Shown: positions 41,603 to 50,401, counted from the stretch's first letter. The stretch: 64,000 nucleotides of DNA from Anaerolineae bacterium (GCA_023382655.1 JAHDWK010000015.1:98406-162405); one strand, 5' to 3'. The notes: generated by a model not told the origin, from the sequence alone. A program made the numbers and translations.

Positions 41603-42139
41603 TCACTGCTCCGCTTCGCACTGATCCAGCCAGGTCAGCATGGCTTGAATCTGGCCCAGGCGAAATTGATGCACGAGACGGCCGTAGCGCCGTCCATTTC
41701 CTATCTCTTCCGCCACAATTTCCTGCTCATTGCCCAACCATTCAGCGCACTGCGCCCGCTGCGCCGCCAACAGGTGGGTGATGGCCTCTGCCCCTTCCAG
41801 CCGGGCAAAGTACAATTTCACCAGGAATTCCAGGCGTAGCGAACGGCCGTGCCCCACCGGACTTTGCCGCCAACTCTGGAAAGCGGCCTCACCTGTGTCG
41901 GTGAGGTGAAACAGTTTGCGTGGGGGTTTGTTCTCCTGTGGTTCGGTGGTAGTGGTGACGAAAGCGGCGTCTTCCAGCTTGCTCAACAAGGCATAAAGCT
42001 GGCTCAGCTTGATCTGCCACACCGGCCCCAGTCCGGCCGGGTTGGCCAATTCCTGGTGAATGGCATAGCCATGTTTGGGCTGCTGGCGCAGAAAACCCAA
42101 CAGGGCCAGTTCAAGGGAGAGGGAAGGGTTGAGTCTCAT
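41603..42139 (-). CDS. PadR-family transcriptional regulator
   Basis: A 178-residue regulator with the PadR N-terminal winged helix (SLELALLGFLRQQPKHGYAIHQEL; LSQLYALLSKLEDAAFV; RKLFHLTDTGEAAFQSW) and a C-terminal helical dimerisation part (about 110-175). It is the first gene of a padR-modA-modB unit and is divergent from coxD. The palindrome TATTCAAACTTTGAATA sits 20 bases upstream of its start. Regulation of molybdate uptake or CO oxidation is inferred from position. Confidence 0.9.
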   Translation of the reverse strand: MRLNPSLSLELALLGFLRQQPKHGYAIHQELANPAGLGPVWQIKLSQLYALLSKLEDAAFVTTTTEPQENKPPRKLFHLTDTGEAAFQSWRQSPVGHGRSLRLEFLVKLYFARLEGAEAITHLLAAQRAQCAEWLGNEQEIVAEEIGNGRRYGRLVHQFRLGQIQAMLTWLDQCEAEQ

Positions 42140-42158
42140 CTAGTAGTCAAAATCGGGA

Positions 42159-42175
42159 TATTCAAACTTTGAATA
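42159..42175. promoter_or_regulatory. Palindromic operator TATTCAAACTTTGAATA
   Basis: A perfect 8-bp dyad around a central C between the divergent padR-modAB and coxDEG units. It is a natural target for PadR autoregulation and for coordinate control of the cox genes. Inferred. Confidence 0.6.
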
Positions 42176-42344
42176 GGCAGGATTATAGACTAACAACGGC
42201 TGAACGCAAACAGCGCGCTATTTTGGCCGCCCCCAGGCCACCCCCGAAGCTGTCATAGGGCACCGGGCAAGTTGGCCCAGTTGGGCGGGAAAGTTGACCC
42301 GGTTGGTTCTTGGCGTGAGGGCGGAGTGCAGTAGCATCAGAGGT

Positions 42345-43253
42345 GTGAATGACCCGATTCGCATCCCATATTCCCCCGATACTGTAGACGAAATGGCCGC
42401 GCTGCTGGCCCGCCATGCCTATATTGCCGACGTGGGGTTGAGTACCAGCCTGTTTCTGGCGTTGAAGATGGGCAAGGCGATCTTTTTGGAAGGGGAGCCG
42501 GGCGTGGGCAAGACGGAGGTGGCCAAGGTACTCAGCCGCGCGTTTGCCACGCCGCTCATTCGCCTGCAATGTTATGAGGGGCTGGATGTGAACCAGGCGG
42601 TGTATGAGTGGAATTATCCGCGCCAACTGCTGGAAATTCAGGCGCGGCAACACGCTAATGGTGCGGCCCCGGCGACAAAAGATATATTTACCGAAGAGTT
42701 TTTGCTGAAACGGCCGTTACTGCAAGCCATTGACCAGTCCCACAACCAATCCCCCGTGCTGCTCATTGATGAATTGGATCGCGCTGACGAGGAATTCGAG
42801 AGCTTCTTGTTGGAGCTGCTCTCCGATTTCCAGATCACCATCCCCGAAATGGGCACACTGCAAGCCGACCACAAACCCATCGTCATCATCACCTCCAACC
42901 GCACCCGCGAAATCCACGATGCCCTGAAGCGGCGCTGTGTGTACACCTGGATTGATTACCCCTCCCGTGAAAAGGAATTGGAAATCGTGCGCTTGAAAGT
43001 GCCGGGCATTGCCGAACAGTTGGCCGGGCAGGTGGTGGATTTTATTCAGGCGGTGCGCCGCGAAGAGCTGTACAAACTGCCCGGCGTGGCCGAAACGCTG
43101 GATTGGGCGGAGGCGTTGGGGCATTTGAATACGCGGTTGCTGGACACGGCCGTCGTCAATGCCACGCTCGGCATCATCCTCAAATATCAAGACGATGTAG
43201 ACAAAATGCGCGGGCAGACGGTGGCGAATATCGTCGCCCAGTTGGAGATGTAA
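42345..43253 (+). CDS. coxD: MoxR-type AAA+ ATPase (CoxD-like)
   Basis: A MoxR-family AAA+ chaperone of about 302 residues: Walker A GEPGVGKTEVAK, Walker B LLIDELDRADEEFE, sensor 1 IVIITSNRTREIHDALKRRC. In characterised CO dehydrogenase systems CoxD and CoxE are needed to insert sulfur/copper at the active site. The start is uncertain. GTG 42345 is my choice; the open frame reaches TTG 42294 without a clear ribosome site. The coxE-like gene follows 45 bases downstream and coxGMSL after that. Confidence 0.9.
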   Translation: MNDPIRIPYSPDTVDEMAALLARHAYIADVGLSTSLFLALKMGKAIFLEGEPGVGKTEVAKVLSRAFATPLIRLQCYEGLDVNQAVYEWNYPRQLLEIQARQHANGAAPATKDIFTEEFLLKRPLLQAIDQSHNQSPVLLIDELDRADEEFESFLLELLSDFQITIPEMGTLQADHKPIVIITSNRTREIHDALKRRCVYTWIDYPSREKELEIVRLKVPGIAEQLAGQVVDFIQAVRREELYKLPGVAETLDWAEALGHLNTRLLDTAVVNATLGIILKYQDDVDKMRGQTVANIVAQLEM

Positions 43254-43256
43254 GAA

Positions 43257-43298
43257 GTAATTGGGTAATTACGTAATTACCCAATTACCCAATTACCA
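43257..43298. repeat. TAATTGGG/TTACCCAA oligomer hairpin (family C)
   Basis: AGTAATTGGGTAATTACG and CCCAATTACCCAATTACC fill the whole gap between coxD and coxE. Confidence 0.8.
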
Positions 43299-44489
43299 AT
43301 GACCACTTTTCTGGAAAACCTCCTCCTCTTCACCACCACGCTGCGGCAGGCAGGGTTTGCCATTTCGCCGCAGCAGAATATGGAGTTGGCGCAGGCGTTG
43401 ACGCTGGTGGACATGGGCAGCCGGGAGCAGGTGTACCATGCTGCCCGCTCGCTGCTGGTGACGCGGCGGGAGCAGATGGCGCTGTTTGAGGCGATTTTTA
43501 ACCGGTTTTGGCGGCATGGGGGAGACGGCCGTGCCCAACCCCAAAAGGCCCCCCTCGCCCCCCGCCACAAACGGCACAGCCAGCCGTTCACCATTGTCAA
43601 TTACATGGCCACCAGGGCACAGCCGGCTGACCAGGAAGTGGAGGTGATGGACAAAACCCAGACGTACAGCGACGCCGAACTGCTGCAACAAAAGCTGTTT
43701 TCGGAGATGTCGCCGGAGGAGTTGGAGACGATCAAACGGTTGATCCAGGCGATGCGCTGGCAGGTAGTCCTGCGCCAGACGCGCCGGCGTGTGCCGGACA
43801 AAAACGGGGACACCCTGCGGCTGCGCCAGGCGATGCGCACGGCCGTGCGTACCGGCGGCGTCCCCCTGCACCTGTCGTGGCAAAGTCGCAAAATCAAGCA
43901 ACGGCCGTTTGTCCTCATAGCGGATATTAGTGGTTCGATGGAGAAGTACGGCCGTTTGCTGCTGCAATTTTTCTACAGCGTCTCCCACAGCGTCAGCCAG
44001 GTGGAATGTTTTGTCTTTGGCACGCGGCTGACGCGCATTACCCACCAGTTGAAGCTGAAAAACATTGACCGCGCCGTGGACGAAGCCGCCGGTGACGTGG
44101 TGGATTGGTCGGGCGGTACACGCATCGGCGAGAGCCTGCGCACCTTCAACCGGCAGTGGAGTCGCCGTGTGTTACGGCGCGGGGCCATTGTCCTCATCGT
44201 CAGCGATGGCTGGGAGCGGGGTGACGTGTCCGTGCTGCGCCAGGAGATGCGCTATTTGCAGGCGCGCAGCCACCGCCTCATCTGGCTCAACCCGCTGCTG
44301 GGGCTGACCACTTATCAGCCGTTGGTGGAAGGCATGGCCGCCGCCCTGCCCTATATTGATGATTTTCTGCCGGTGCATAACCTGCAAAGCCTCACCGAAC
44401 TCTCGCACCACCTCGGCCGCCTGGGTCAACACCGCTCTGCCCGCCCCGAAATGAGAATTCGGCATGTGGCTGACAGGGTGACAGGGTGA
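43299..44489 (+). CDS. coxE: VWA-domain protein (CoxE-like)
   Basis: A 396-residue protein. The N-terminal helical region (about 1-140) opens FLENLLLFTTTLRQAGFAISP, as in CoxE-type proteins. The C-terminal von Willebrand A domain (about 200-380) has the MIDAS-like DISGSMEKYG, VDWSGGTRIGESL and VLIVSDGWERGD. CoxE works with the MoxR protein CoxD in maturing CO dehydrogenase. The VWA motif is intact. The gap before the next gene (44490-44636) is GTGACAGG and CTTTGCG repeat sequence. Confidence 0.9.
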   Translation: MTTFLENLLLFTTTLRQAGFAISPQQNMELAQALTLVDMGSREQVYHAARSLLVTRREQMALFEAIFNRFWRHGGDGRAQPQKAPLAPRHKRHSQPFTIVNYMATRAQPADQEVEVMDKTQTYSDAELLQQKLFSEMSPEELETIKRLIQAMRWQVVLRQTRRRVPDKNGDTLRLRQAMRTAVRTGGVPLHLSWQSRKIKQRPFVLIADISGSMEKYGRLLLQFFYSVSHSVSQVECFVFGTRLTRITHQLKLKNIDRAVDEAAGDVVDWSGGTRIGESLRTFNRQWSRRVLRRGAIVLIVSDGWERGDVSVLRQEMRYLQARSHRLIWLNPLLGLTTYQPLVEGMAAALPYIDDFLPVHNLQSLTELSHHLGRLGQHRSARPEMRIRHVADRVTG

Positions 44490-44636
44490 CAAGGTGATAA
44501 AGAAAATGGGACGCGGATTTTTCATCCTGAAAATCCCTGAAATCAGCGTTTATCCGCGTTCCATTCACTGCTTTGCTTCTTACTCTTTGCGGACTTTGCC
44601 TCTTTGCATCTTTGCGTTGAAATAAAGGAGAAATGG

Positions 44637-45302
44637 ATGATTGTTGAAGGAGAATATACGTTTGATGCCCCGCAGGATTTGGTGTGGCAGGCGTTGCAAG
44701 ACCCGGACGTGTTGTCCAGTGCCATGCCTGGCGGTGAGGGTTTCACGGCCGTTGCCGAAAATGAATACGAAGGCAACCTGAACGTTAAGGTCGGGCCGGT
44801 GCAGGGCAAATTTAAGGGGAGTATCAAATTGACCGATATGGTCGCCCCGGAAAGCTACACGATGCAAGTGGATGGCAAAGGCGCGCCCGGTTTTGTGAAA
44901 GCCGTGGGCAGCCTGAAGCTGACGCCGGACGGCGAGAGAACCCACATGGCCTATCACGGTGATGCCCAGGTAGGCGGCCGTATCGCCAGCGTGGGGCAGC
45001 GTTTGCTGGATACCTCGGCCAAATCCATCATCCGCCAAAGTCTGGATGGGCTGAACGAGTATTTGAAGGTGCAGGTCGCCGCCCGCACCGCCGCCGAAGC
45101 CGCCGGCGCGTCAGAAGAGGAGATCGCCGAGGCGGTGGCCCAAGCGGAAGTGCCCGCCTACACGCCACCATCGCAAACGTCGGTGGCGCTGAATGTAGCT
45201 AAGGATGTGGCCGACGATTTAGTACCACCCAAATACCGTCCGGTGGTCATTGGCGGTGTGGTGCTGCTGGTACTGCTGATTTTGTATCGGATTTTGCGGT
45301 AG
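44637..45302 (+). CDS. coxG: CoxG-family SRPBCC protein with C-terminal membrane anchor
   Basis: A 221-residue protein with an SRPBCC/CoxG domain (about 1-145: GEYTFDAPQDLVWQALQDPDVL; KVGPVQGKFKGSIKLTDM; VGGRIASVGQRLLDTSAKSI). A linker and a C-terminal helix (about 198-218, VVIGGVVLLVLLILYRIL) anchor it to the membrane. CoxG recruits CO dehydrogenase to the membrane and is linked to quinone reduction in recent work on aerobic CO oxidisers. ATG 44637 has AAAGGAG upstream; the next ATG in phase ends at once. Confidence 0.92.
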   Translation: MIVEGEYTFDAPQDLVWQALQDPDVLSSAMPGGEGFTAVAENEYEGNLNVKVGPVQGKFKGSIKLTDMVAPESYTMQVDGKGAPGFVKAVGSLKLTPDGERTHMAYHGDAQVGGRIASVGQRLLDTSAKSIIRQSLDGLNEYLKVQVAARTAAEAAGASEEEIAEAVAQAEVPAYTPPSQTSVALNVAKDVADDLVPPKYRPVVIGGVVLLVLLILYRILR

Positions 45303-45309
45303 GTTAGTC

Positions 45310-45337
45310 ACGGCCGTAACTTGTTACGGCCGTTTTT
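45310..45337 (+). terminator. Intrinsic terminator built from two ACGGCCGT copies
   Basis: ACGGCCGTAAC (45310-45320) pairs perfectly with GTTACGGCCGT (45323-45333), followed by TTTT. It ends the coxDEG unit before coxMSL, so the structural genes probably have their own promoter in 45338-45447. It shows the iterated palindrome put to use in an RNA structure. Confidence 0.72.
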
Positions 45338-45447
45338 ATTCGTTCTGGCCGGTCTCCAGACCACGCCAGCCGAAGCGGTACGGTTTTGATCCCGACCGTC
45401 TTCCTAATTCCTAATTCACAATTCCTAATTCCCAAAAGGAGGTTCCC

Positions 45448-46317
45448 ATGATCCCAGGTGAATTTGATTACCATTCACCCCGCACCCTGCAAGAGGCCGT
45501 TGGCCTGCTGCAACAGCACGGAGACGGCGCCAAAATTGTCGCTGGCGGGCAAAGTCTCATCCCCGCCATGCGCTTCCGGCTGGCCCTGCCCGAAGTCCTC
45601 ATAGACATCAACACCATAGACGGGCTGGAGTACATCCGCGAGGACGACGGGCATTTGATGATTGGGGCGCTCACCCGCGAAGCTGATCTGGAAGAGTCGG
45701 CGGTGGTGCAGGACAAGTACCACCTGCTGGCTGACGCTGCCCGCGTCATTGCCGACCCGGTGGTGCGCAACCGCGCCACCGTCGGCGGCAATCTGGCTCA
45801 TGCCGACCCGGCCAACGACCATCCGGCGGTGATGCTGGCCTACAACGCCGAACTCACCGCCCTCGGCCCCAACGGCACCCGCGCCATTGCCATTGATGAC
45901 TTCTTCGTTGACTTGTTCGAAAACGCCCTGGCCGACAACGAAATTCTCACCGAAATCCGTATTCCCACCCCTGGCCCAAATACCGGGGGCGCATATTTGA
46001 AAGTGGAGCGCAAAGTGGGTGATTATGCTGTCTCGGCCACGGCCGTGCAGCTAACCATGAGTGGCAATACCTGTACCGCTGCCCGTATTGGACTGACCAA
46101 CGTCAGTGCCGTGCCCGTGCGGGCCACAGGCGCAGAACAAGCCCTCATTGGCAAAGTGATCACAGACGAGGTATTGGAAGCGGCCGGGCAGGCGGCGGCG
46201 GCTGAATGTGATCCATCGCCCGATTTACGAGGTTCGGTGGCCTACAAACGCGACCTGACCCGTGTGGTGACCAAACGGGCGATTCGTAAAGCGGTTGAAA
46301 GGGCACAAGGAGGATAA
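45448..46317 (+). CDS. coxM: Aerobic CO dehydrogenase medium (FAD) subunit
   Basis: A 289-residue FAD-binding subunit of the xanthine-oxidase family. The FAD motifs AGGQSLIPAMRFRLA (about 32-46) and TVGGNLAHADPAND (about 110-123) are those of CoxM, and the C-terminal domain (about 175-289) follows. It takes electrons from the CoxS iron-sulfur clusters and passes them to the quinone pool. AAAAGGAGG precedes the ATG. coxS starts two bases after its stop. Confidence 0.95.
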   Translation: MIPGEFDYHSPRTLQEAVGLLQQHGDGAKIVAGGQSLIPAMRFRLALPEVLIDINTIDGLEYIREDDGHLMIGALTREADLEESAVVQDKYHLLADAARVIADPVVRNRATVGGNLAHADPANDHPAVMLAYNAELTALGPNGTRAIAIDDFFVDLFENALADNEILTEIRIPTPGPNTGGAYLKVERKVGDYAVSATAVQLTMSGNTCTAARIGLTNVSAVPVRATGAEQALIGKVITDEVLEAAGQAAAAECDPSPDLRGSVAYKRDLTRVVTKRAIRKAVERAQGG

Positions 46318-46319
46318 CC

Positions 46320-46811
46320 ATGAGTAACCATACGATAACAGTCACAGTGAATGGAGCAAAAGTGACGAAGGAAGTGGAAGCCCGCACCTTGCTGGTGCAC
46401 TTCATTCGGGAAGATTTAGATTTAACGGGTACACATATTGGCTGTGATACGACGAGTTGTGGCGCATGTACGGTGATGGTTAACGGCCGTACCGTCAAAA
46501 GCTGCACCATGTTCGCCGTCCAGGCCAATGGCGCTGAAATCGAAACCATCGAAGGCGTCGCTAACGGGGCCACCCTGCACCCAATACAGGAAGGGTTCTG
46601 GGAAAAACACGGCCTGCAATGCGGCTACTGCACCCCCGGTATGATCATGAGCGCCAAACACCTGCTGGCTAAAAATCCCAACCCCACTGAAGAAGAAATC
46701 CGCTGGGGCATTTCCGGGAACCTGTGCCGTTGCACCGGCTATAACAAAATAGTGGAAGCCATTCAATATGCCGCCGCCAAAATGCAGGCGGCCGAGGAGG
46801 TACCCGCATGA
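46320..46811 (+). CDS. coxS: Aerobic CO dehydrogenase small (2Fe-2S) subunit
   Basis: A 163-residue subunit with two [2Fe-2S] clusters. The N-terminal plant-type ferredoxin motif is GCDTTSCGACTVMVNG (Cys about 41, 46, 49 with the later partner in VKSC). The C-terminal cluster uses CGYCTPGMIMSA and CRCTGY. It transfers electrons from the molybdenum site in CoxL to FAD in CoxM. Its start overlaps a GGAGG of the coxM end, and its stop overlaps the coxL start by four bases (ATGA). Confidence 0.96.
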   Translation: MSNHTITVTVNGAKVTKEVEARTLLVHFIREDLDLTGTHIGCDTTSCGACTVMVNGRTVKSCTMFAVQANGAEIETIEGVANGATLHPIQEGFWEKHGLQCGYCTPGMIMSAKHLLAKNPNPTEEEIRWGISGNLCRCTGYNKIVEAIQYAAAKMQAAEEVPA

Positions 46812-49267
46812 CCACTTTTCATGATCCCACCAAACCCAAACATGTGGGCGACCGGTTTGAGAACAAACACGCTGTGCCTGCGGGCGCATCGGCCGTAGTC
46901 CCCACCACAGACGAAGTGCGTATCACCACGCCGTCAGAAATTTCTGGCATGGGTCACCGCATGAAGCGCAAAGAAGACCCCCGCTTCATCCAGGGCCGAG
47001 GCAACTACGTAGACGACATCAAGCTGCCCGGCATGCTCTACATGGACATTGTGCGCAGCCCCTACGCCCACGCCAAAATCCTGAACATAGACGCCAGCGC
47101 CGCATTAGCTATGCCCGGCGTATTGGCCGTCATCACCGGCAAAGATTTGGAAGCGCACGGCCTCCATTGGATGCCCACGCTCATGTCGGACACGCAAATG
47201 GTGCTGCCCACCGAAAAGGTAGTCTACTATGCCCAGGAAGTGGCCTGCGTCATCGCCACTAGCCGCTACATCGCCGCCGACGCCATCGAGCAGGTGGTGG
47301 TGGATTACGAGCCGCTGGATGTGGTCGTAGACCCCTACAAGGCGCTGGACGATGAGGTCATCATCCGCGACGACAAGGAACTGAAAACCAACCGCATCTG
47401 GCATTGGGAAGCGGGAGATAAGGAGGCCACCGACGCCATTTTTGCCGGGGCTGCCCACGTCGTCAAACAGCACATCTATCTGCCGCGCATTCACGTTGCC
47501 TCCATTGAAACCTGCGGCATGGTCGCCAATTACAACCCCGTCACCGGCAAGATGCAGCTCTATATGACCACACAAGCGCCTCACGCCATCCGCACCGTCT
47601 TTGCCCTGGTCAGCGGCCTGCCGGAGCAGAAGATTCAGGTGATTTCGCCGGACATTGGCGGTGGTTTTGGCGGCAAAGTGCCGGTCTATCCCGGCTATGT
47701 AGTTTGTGCAGTGGCCAGTTTGCTCATCGGTAAGCCGGTGAAATGGATTGAAGACCGCAGCGAGAATTTGCAGGCCGACAGTTTTGCCCGCGATTACCAT
47801 TTAGATGCAGAGTTGGCGGCCGATGCCAACGGCAAAATTGTGGGGCTGCGCGTCAATGGGCTGGCCGATCATGGCTGTACTGATGCCGCCGCCAATCCGT
47901 CCAAATTTCCGGCGGGGCTGTTTAGCATCTGTACCGGTTCGTATGATATGACGGCCGCGCACGTCAACTTTGACGCCGTCTACACCAACAAGCCGCCGGG
48001 TGGTGTGGCTTACCGCTGCTCCTTCCGCATCACCGAAGCCGTGCATATGATCGAACGGCTGGCAGACATCATGGCGCACGATTTGAACATTGATCCGGCC
48101 GAATACCGCATGAAAAACTTCATCAAAGCCGACGCTTTCCCCTACAAATCACCCACCGGCTGGGAGTATGACAGTGGCAATTATCATGCTGCCCTGCGCA
48201 AAGCGATGGACATGATCGGCTATGAGGATTTGCGCCGGGAACAGACGGAAAAACGGGCGCGGGGCGAGTTGATGGGCATTGGCATCTCCAGCTTTACGGA
48301 AGTGGTGGGTGCAGGGCCGTCACGGGATTATGACATTTTGGGCATTAAGATGTTTGATTCGGCCGAAATCCGGATTCATCCCACCGGCAAGGCGATTGCC
48401 CGCTTTGGCACCAAGTCACAGGGCCAGGGGCACGAAACGACCTACGCCCAGATTATCGCTGAGGAGTTGGGCTTGCCTGCCAATGACATTGAGGTGGAAG
48501 AGGGCGATACGGACACCGCGCCTTATGGCCTGGGCACGTATGCCAGCCGTTCCACACCCACAGCCGGGGCTGCAGCGGCGATGGCGTCCCGCAAAATCAA
48601 GGCGAAGGCGAAGAAGATCGCCGCCCACCTGCTGGAAGTGAACGAGGATGACCTGGAGTGGGATGTGAACAAATGGCAGGTGAAGGGGTCGCCGGAACAG
48701 GCGAAAACGATTCAGGAGATCGCTTTTGCTGCCTATACCAACCATCCGCAGGGCATGGAAGCGGGGCTGGAAGCAACGGATTACTATGACCCGCCCAACC
48801 TGACTTTCCCGTTTGGCAGCTATATCTGTGTGGTGGATGTGGACAGCGGCACGGGCGAGGTGAAGGTGCGCCGTTTTGTGGCAGTGGATGATTGCGGCAA
48901 CATTATCAATCCGCTGGTGGTAGAAGGGCAGATTCACGGCGGGCTGACGATGGGACTGGCCCCGGCGTTGTACGAGGAGATTGTGTATGATGAGAATGGG
49001 CAATGTTTGACGGGGACGCTGGCGGATTATTTGCTGCCAACGGCCGTCGAATCCCCCAAATGGGAAACCGGCCACACCATCACGCCCTCGCCGCACCATC
49101 CCATTGGCGCAAAAGGGGTGGGTGAATCGCCGACGGTGGGTGCGCCACCGGCTATTGCCAACGCCGTCGTAGACGCCCTCTGGCATCTGGGTGTGCGCCA
49201 CATTGACATTCCGATTACGCCGGAGAAGGTGTGGCAGGCGCTGCGGGATGCGGGTGTGACGGAATAG
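46808..49267 (+). CDS. coxL: Form I aerobic CO dehydrogenase large (Mo/Cu) subunit
   Basis: An 819-residue molybdopterin-cytosine-dinucleotide subunit that oxidises CO to CO2. The form I active-site loop AYRCSFR is intact with C404, the residue that carries the Cu in Mo-S-Cu. E773 in GVGESPTVG is the catalytic glutamate, and GGGFGGK binds the cofactor. This separates it from form II (AYRGAGR) relatives of unknown substrate. GAGGAGG precedes ATG 46808. Only one ACGGCCGT copy lies in its 2.46 kb, well below the window average. Confidence 0.97.
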   Translation: MTTFHDPTKPKHVGDRFENKHAVPAGASAVVPTTDEVRITTPSEISGMGHRMKRKEDPRFIQGRGNYVDDIKLPGMLYMDIVRSPYAHAKILNIDASAALAMPGVLAVITGKDLEAHGLHWMPTLMSDTQMVLPTEKVVYYAQEVACVIATSRYIAADAIEQVVVDYEPLDVVVDPYKALDDEVIIRDDKELKTNRIWHWEAGDKEATDAIFAGAAHVVKQHIYLPRIHVASIETCGMVANYNPVTGKMQLYMTTQAPHAIRTVFALVSGLPEQKIQVISPDIGGGFGGKVPVYPGYVVCAVASLLIGKPVKWIEDRSENLQADSFARDYHLDAELAADANGKIVGLRVNGLADHGCTDAAANPSKFPAGLFSICTGSYDMTAAHVNFDAVYTNKPPGGVAYRCSFRITEAVHMIERLADIMAHDLNIDPAEYRMKNFIKADAFPYKSPTGWEYDSGNYHAALRKAMDMIGYEDLRREQTEKRARGELMGIGISSFTEVVGAGPSRDYDILGIKMFDSAEIRIHPTGKAIARFGTKSQGQGHETTYAQIIAEELGLPANDIEVEEGDTDTAPYGLGTYASRSTPTAGAAAAMASRKIKAKAKKIAAHLLEVNEDDLEWDVNKWQVKGSPEQAKTIQEIAFAAYTNHPQGMEAGLEATDYYDPPNLTFPFGSYICVVDVDSGTGEVKVRRFVAVDDCGNIINPLVVEGQIHGGLTMGLAPALYEEIVYDENGQCLTGTLADYLLPTAVESPKWETGHTITPSPHHPIGAKGVGESPTVGAPPAIANAVVDALWHLGVRHIDIPITPEKVWQALRDAGVTE

Positions 49268-49273
49268 ATGTGG

Positions 49274-49307
49274 AGACCTGACAGGTTTCAAAAAACCTGT
49301 CAGGTCT
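49274..49307 (+). repeat. CCTGACAGG hairpin with T-run after coxL (family F)
   Basis: AGACCTGACAGGTTT (49274-49288) and its perfect complement (49293-49307) around CAAA, followed by TTTT. It may partially terminate coxMSL, leaving less mRNA for the maturation gene 15 bases further on. Confidence 0.8.
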
Positions 49308-49321
49308 TTTGGGAGCAAGAG

Positions 49322-50401
49322 ATGTACGACGATTTTTTTGCGAAGGCGCATGAGTTGGTGCAGGCGGGGGTGCCGTTTGTCACGGCCGTTGTCGTGCGTT
49401 CGGAGAAGCCGACATCGGGTAAACCAGGCGATAAGGCGATCATCACCGCCGATGGCGTGATGCACGGCTGGATTGGCGGCAGTTGCGCCCAGCCGACGGT
49501 GGTGAAAGAAGCGCTGAACGCACTGCGCGCCGACGAAGCCCGCCTGATTCGCCTTTCCACCGAGCCGGAGGCGCAGACGCCGCGGGCAGGGGTGCTGGAT
49601 TTGCCGATGACGTGCTTCAGCGGCGGCACGCTGGAGATTTATCTGGAGCCGCAGCAGCCGCGACCGCGACTGCTGGTGGTGGGCGCGCTGCCGGTGGCCC
49701 AGGCGTTGGTCACGCTGGGCAAGGCGATGAATTATCAGGTCATCGCGGTGGATGTAGAGGGTGGAGGCGAGGCTTTAGCCGACGCCGACGTGGTGCTAAC
49801 CAGTCTGGATGCGGTGGTGGAGCAGATACGGCCGTTTACCTACATTGTCGTGGCTACTCATGGCAGTTATGACGAACTGGCGCTGGCAAAAATACTGCCC
49901 GCCAATCCAACCTACGTGGGGCTGGTAGCCAGCCCCAAACGGGCGGAAGCGGTGCGCGATTACCTGCGGATGCAGGGCGTCAGCGAAACGGACATGCTGC
50001 CGCTGAAAGCACCCGCCGGGCTGGACATTCAGGCGCGGCGTGGCGACGAGATCGCCCTGAGCATCATGGCCGAAATCGTGCAGCGGCGGCGCAATGCGGA
50101 ACTGCTGGACTTGGCGCTGTTTTGGGAAGAGACGGCCGTACGAGAGACGGCCTTAGAAGAAGCAATGGAAGAAGAGGGCTGTTTGGGTGGCTGTGGCGGG
50201 CAGAGCAAAAGCAGTGAGGTGATTGAATTGGGGATGGTAGGCGTAGCTACGGCCGTTGCCACCGCCATTGACCCTATCTGCGGCATGACCGTAGACATTG
50301 CCACCGCCAAATACACTTTTGCCCACGCAGGCACAACCTATTACTTCTGCTGCGCCGGCTGCCGGGCTACTTTTCAACGGCAGCGAATAGAGAATGGATA
50401 A
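49322..50401 (+). CDS. XdhC/CoxF-like maturation factor with C-terminal YHS domain
   Basis: A 359-residue protein. The N-terminal XdhC/CoxI domain reads SGKPGDKAIITADGVMHGWIGGSCAQPTV, and the Rossmann-like domain (about 125-260) has TYIVVATHGSYDELAL and GLVASPKRAEAV. XdhC proteins protect and sulfurate the molybdenum cofactor before insertion. The last 45 residues form a YHS metal-binding domain (IDPICGMTVD; YYFCCAGCRATF), which could handle Cu for the Mo-S-Cu centre; that is inference. ATG 49322 with GGGAG is chosen; upstream codons are hairpin repeat. Confidence 0.88.
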   Translation: MYDDFFAKAHELVQAGVPFVTAVVVRSEKPTSGKPGDKAIITADGVMHGWIGGSCAQPTVVKEALNALRADEARLIRLSTEPEAQTPRAGVLDLPMTCFSGGTLEIYLEPQQPRPRLLVVGALPVAQALVTLGKAMNYQVIAVDVEGGGEALADADVVLTSLDAVVEQIRPFTYIVVATHGSYDELALAKILPANPTYVGLVASPKRAEAVRDYLRMQGVSETDMLPLKAPAGLDIQARRGDEIALSIMAEIVQRRRNAELLDLALFWEETAVRETALEEAMEEEGCLGGCGGQSKSSEVIELGMVGVATAVATAIDPICGMTVDIATAKYTFAHAGTTYYFCCAGCRATFQRQRIENG

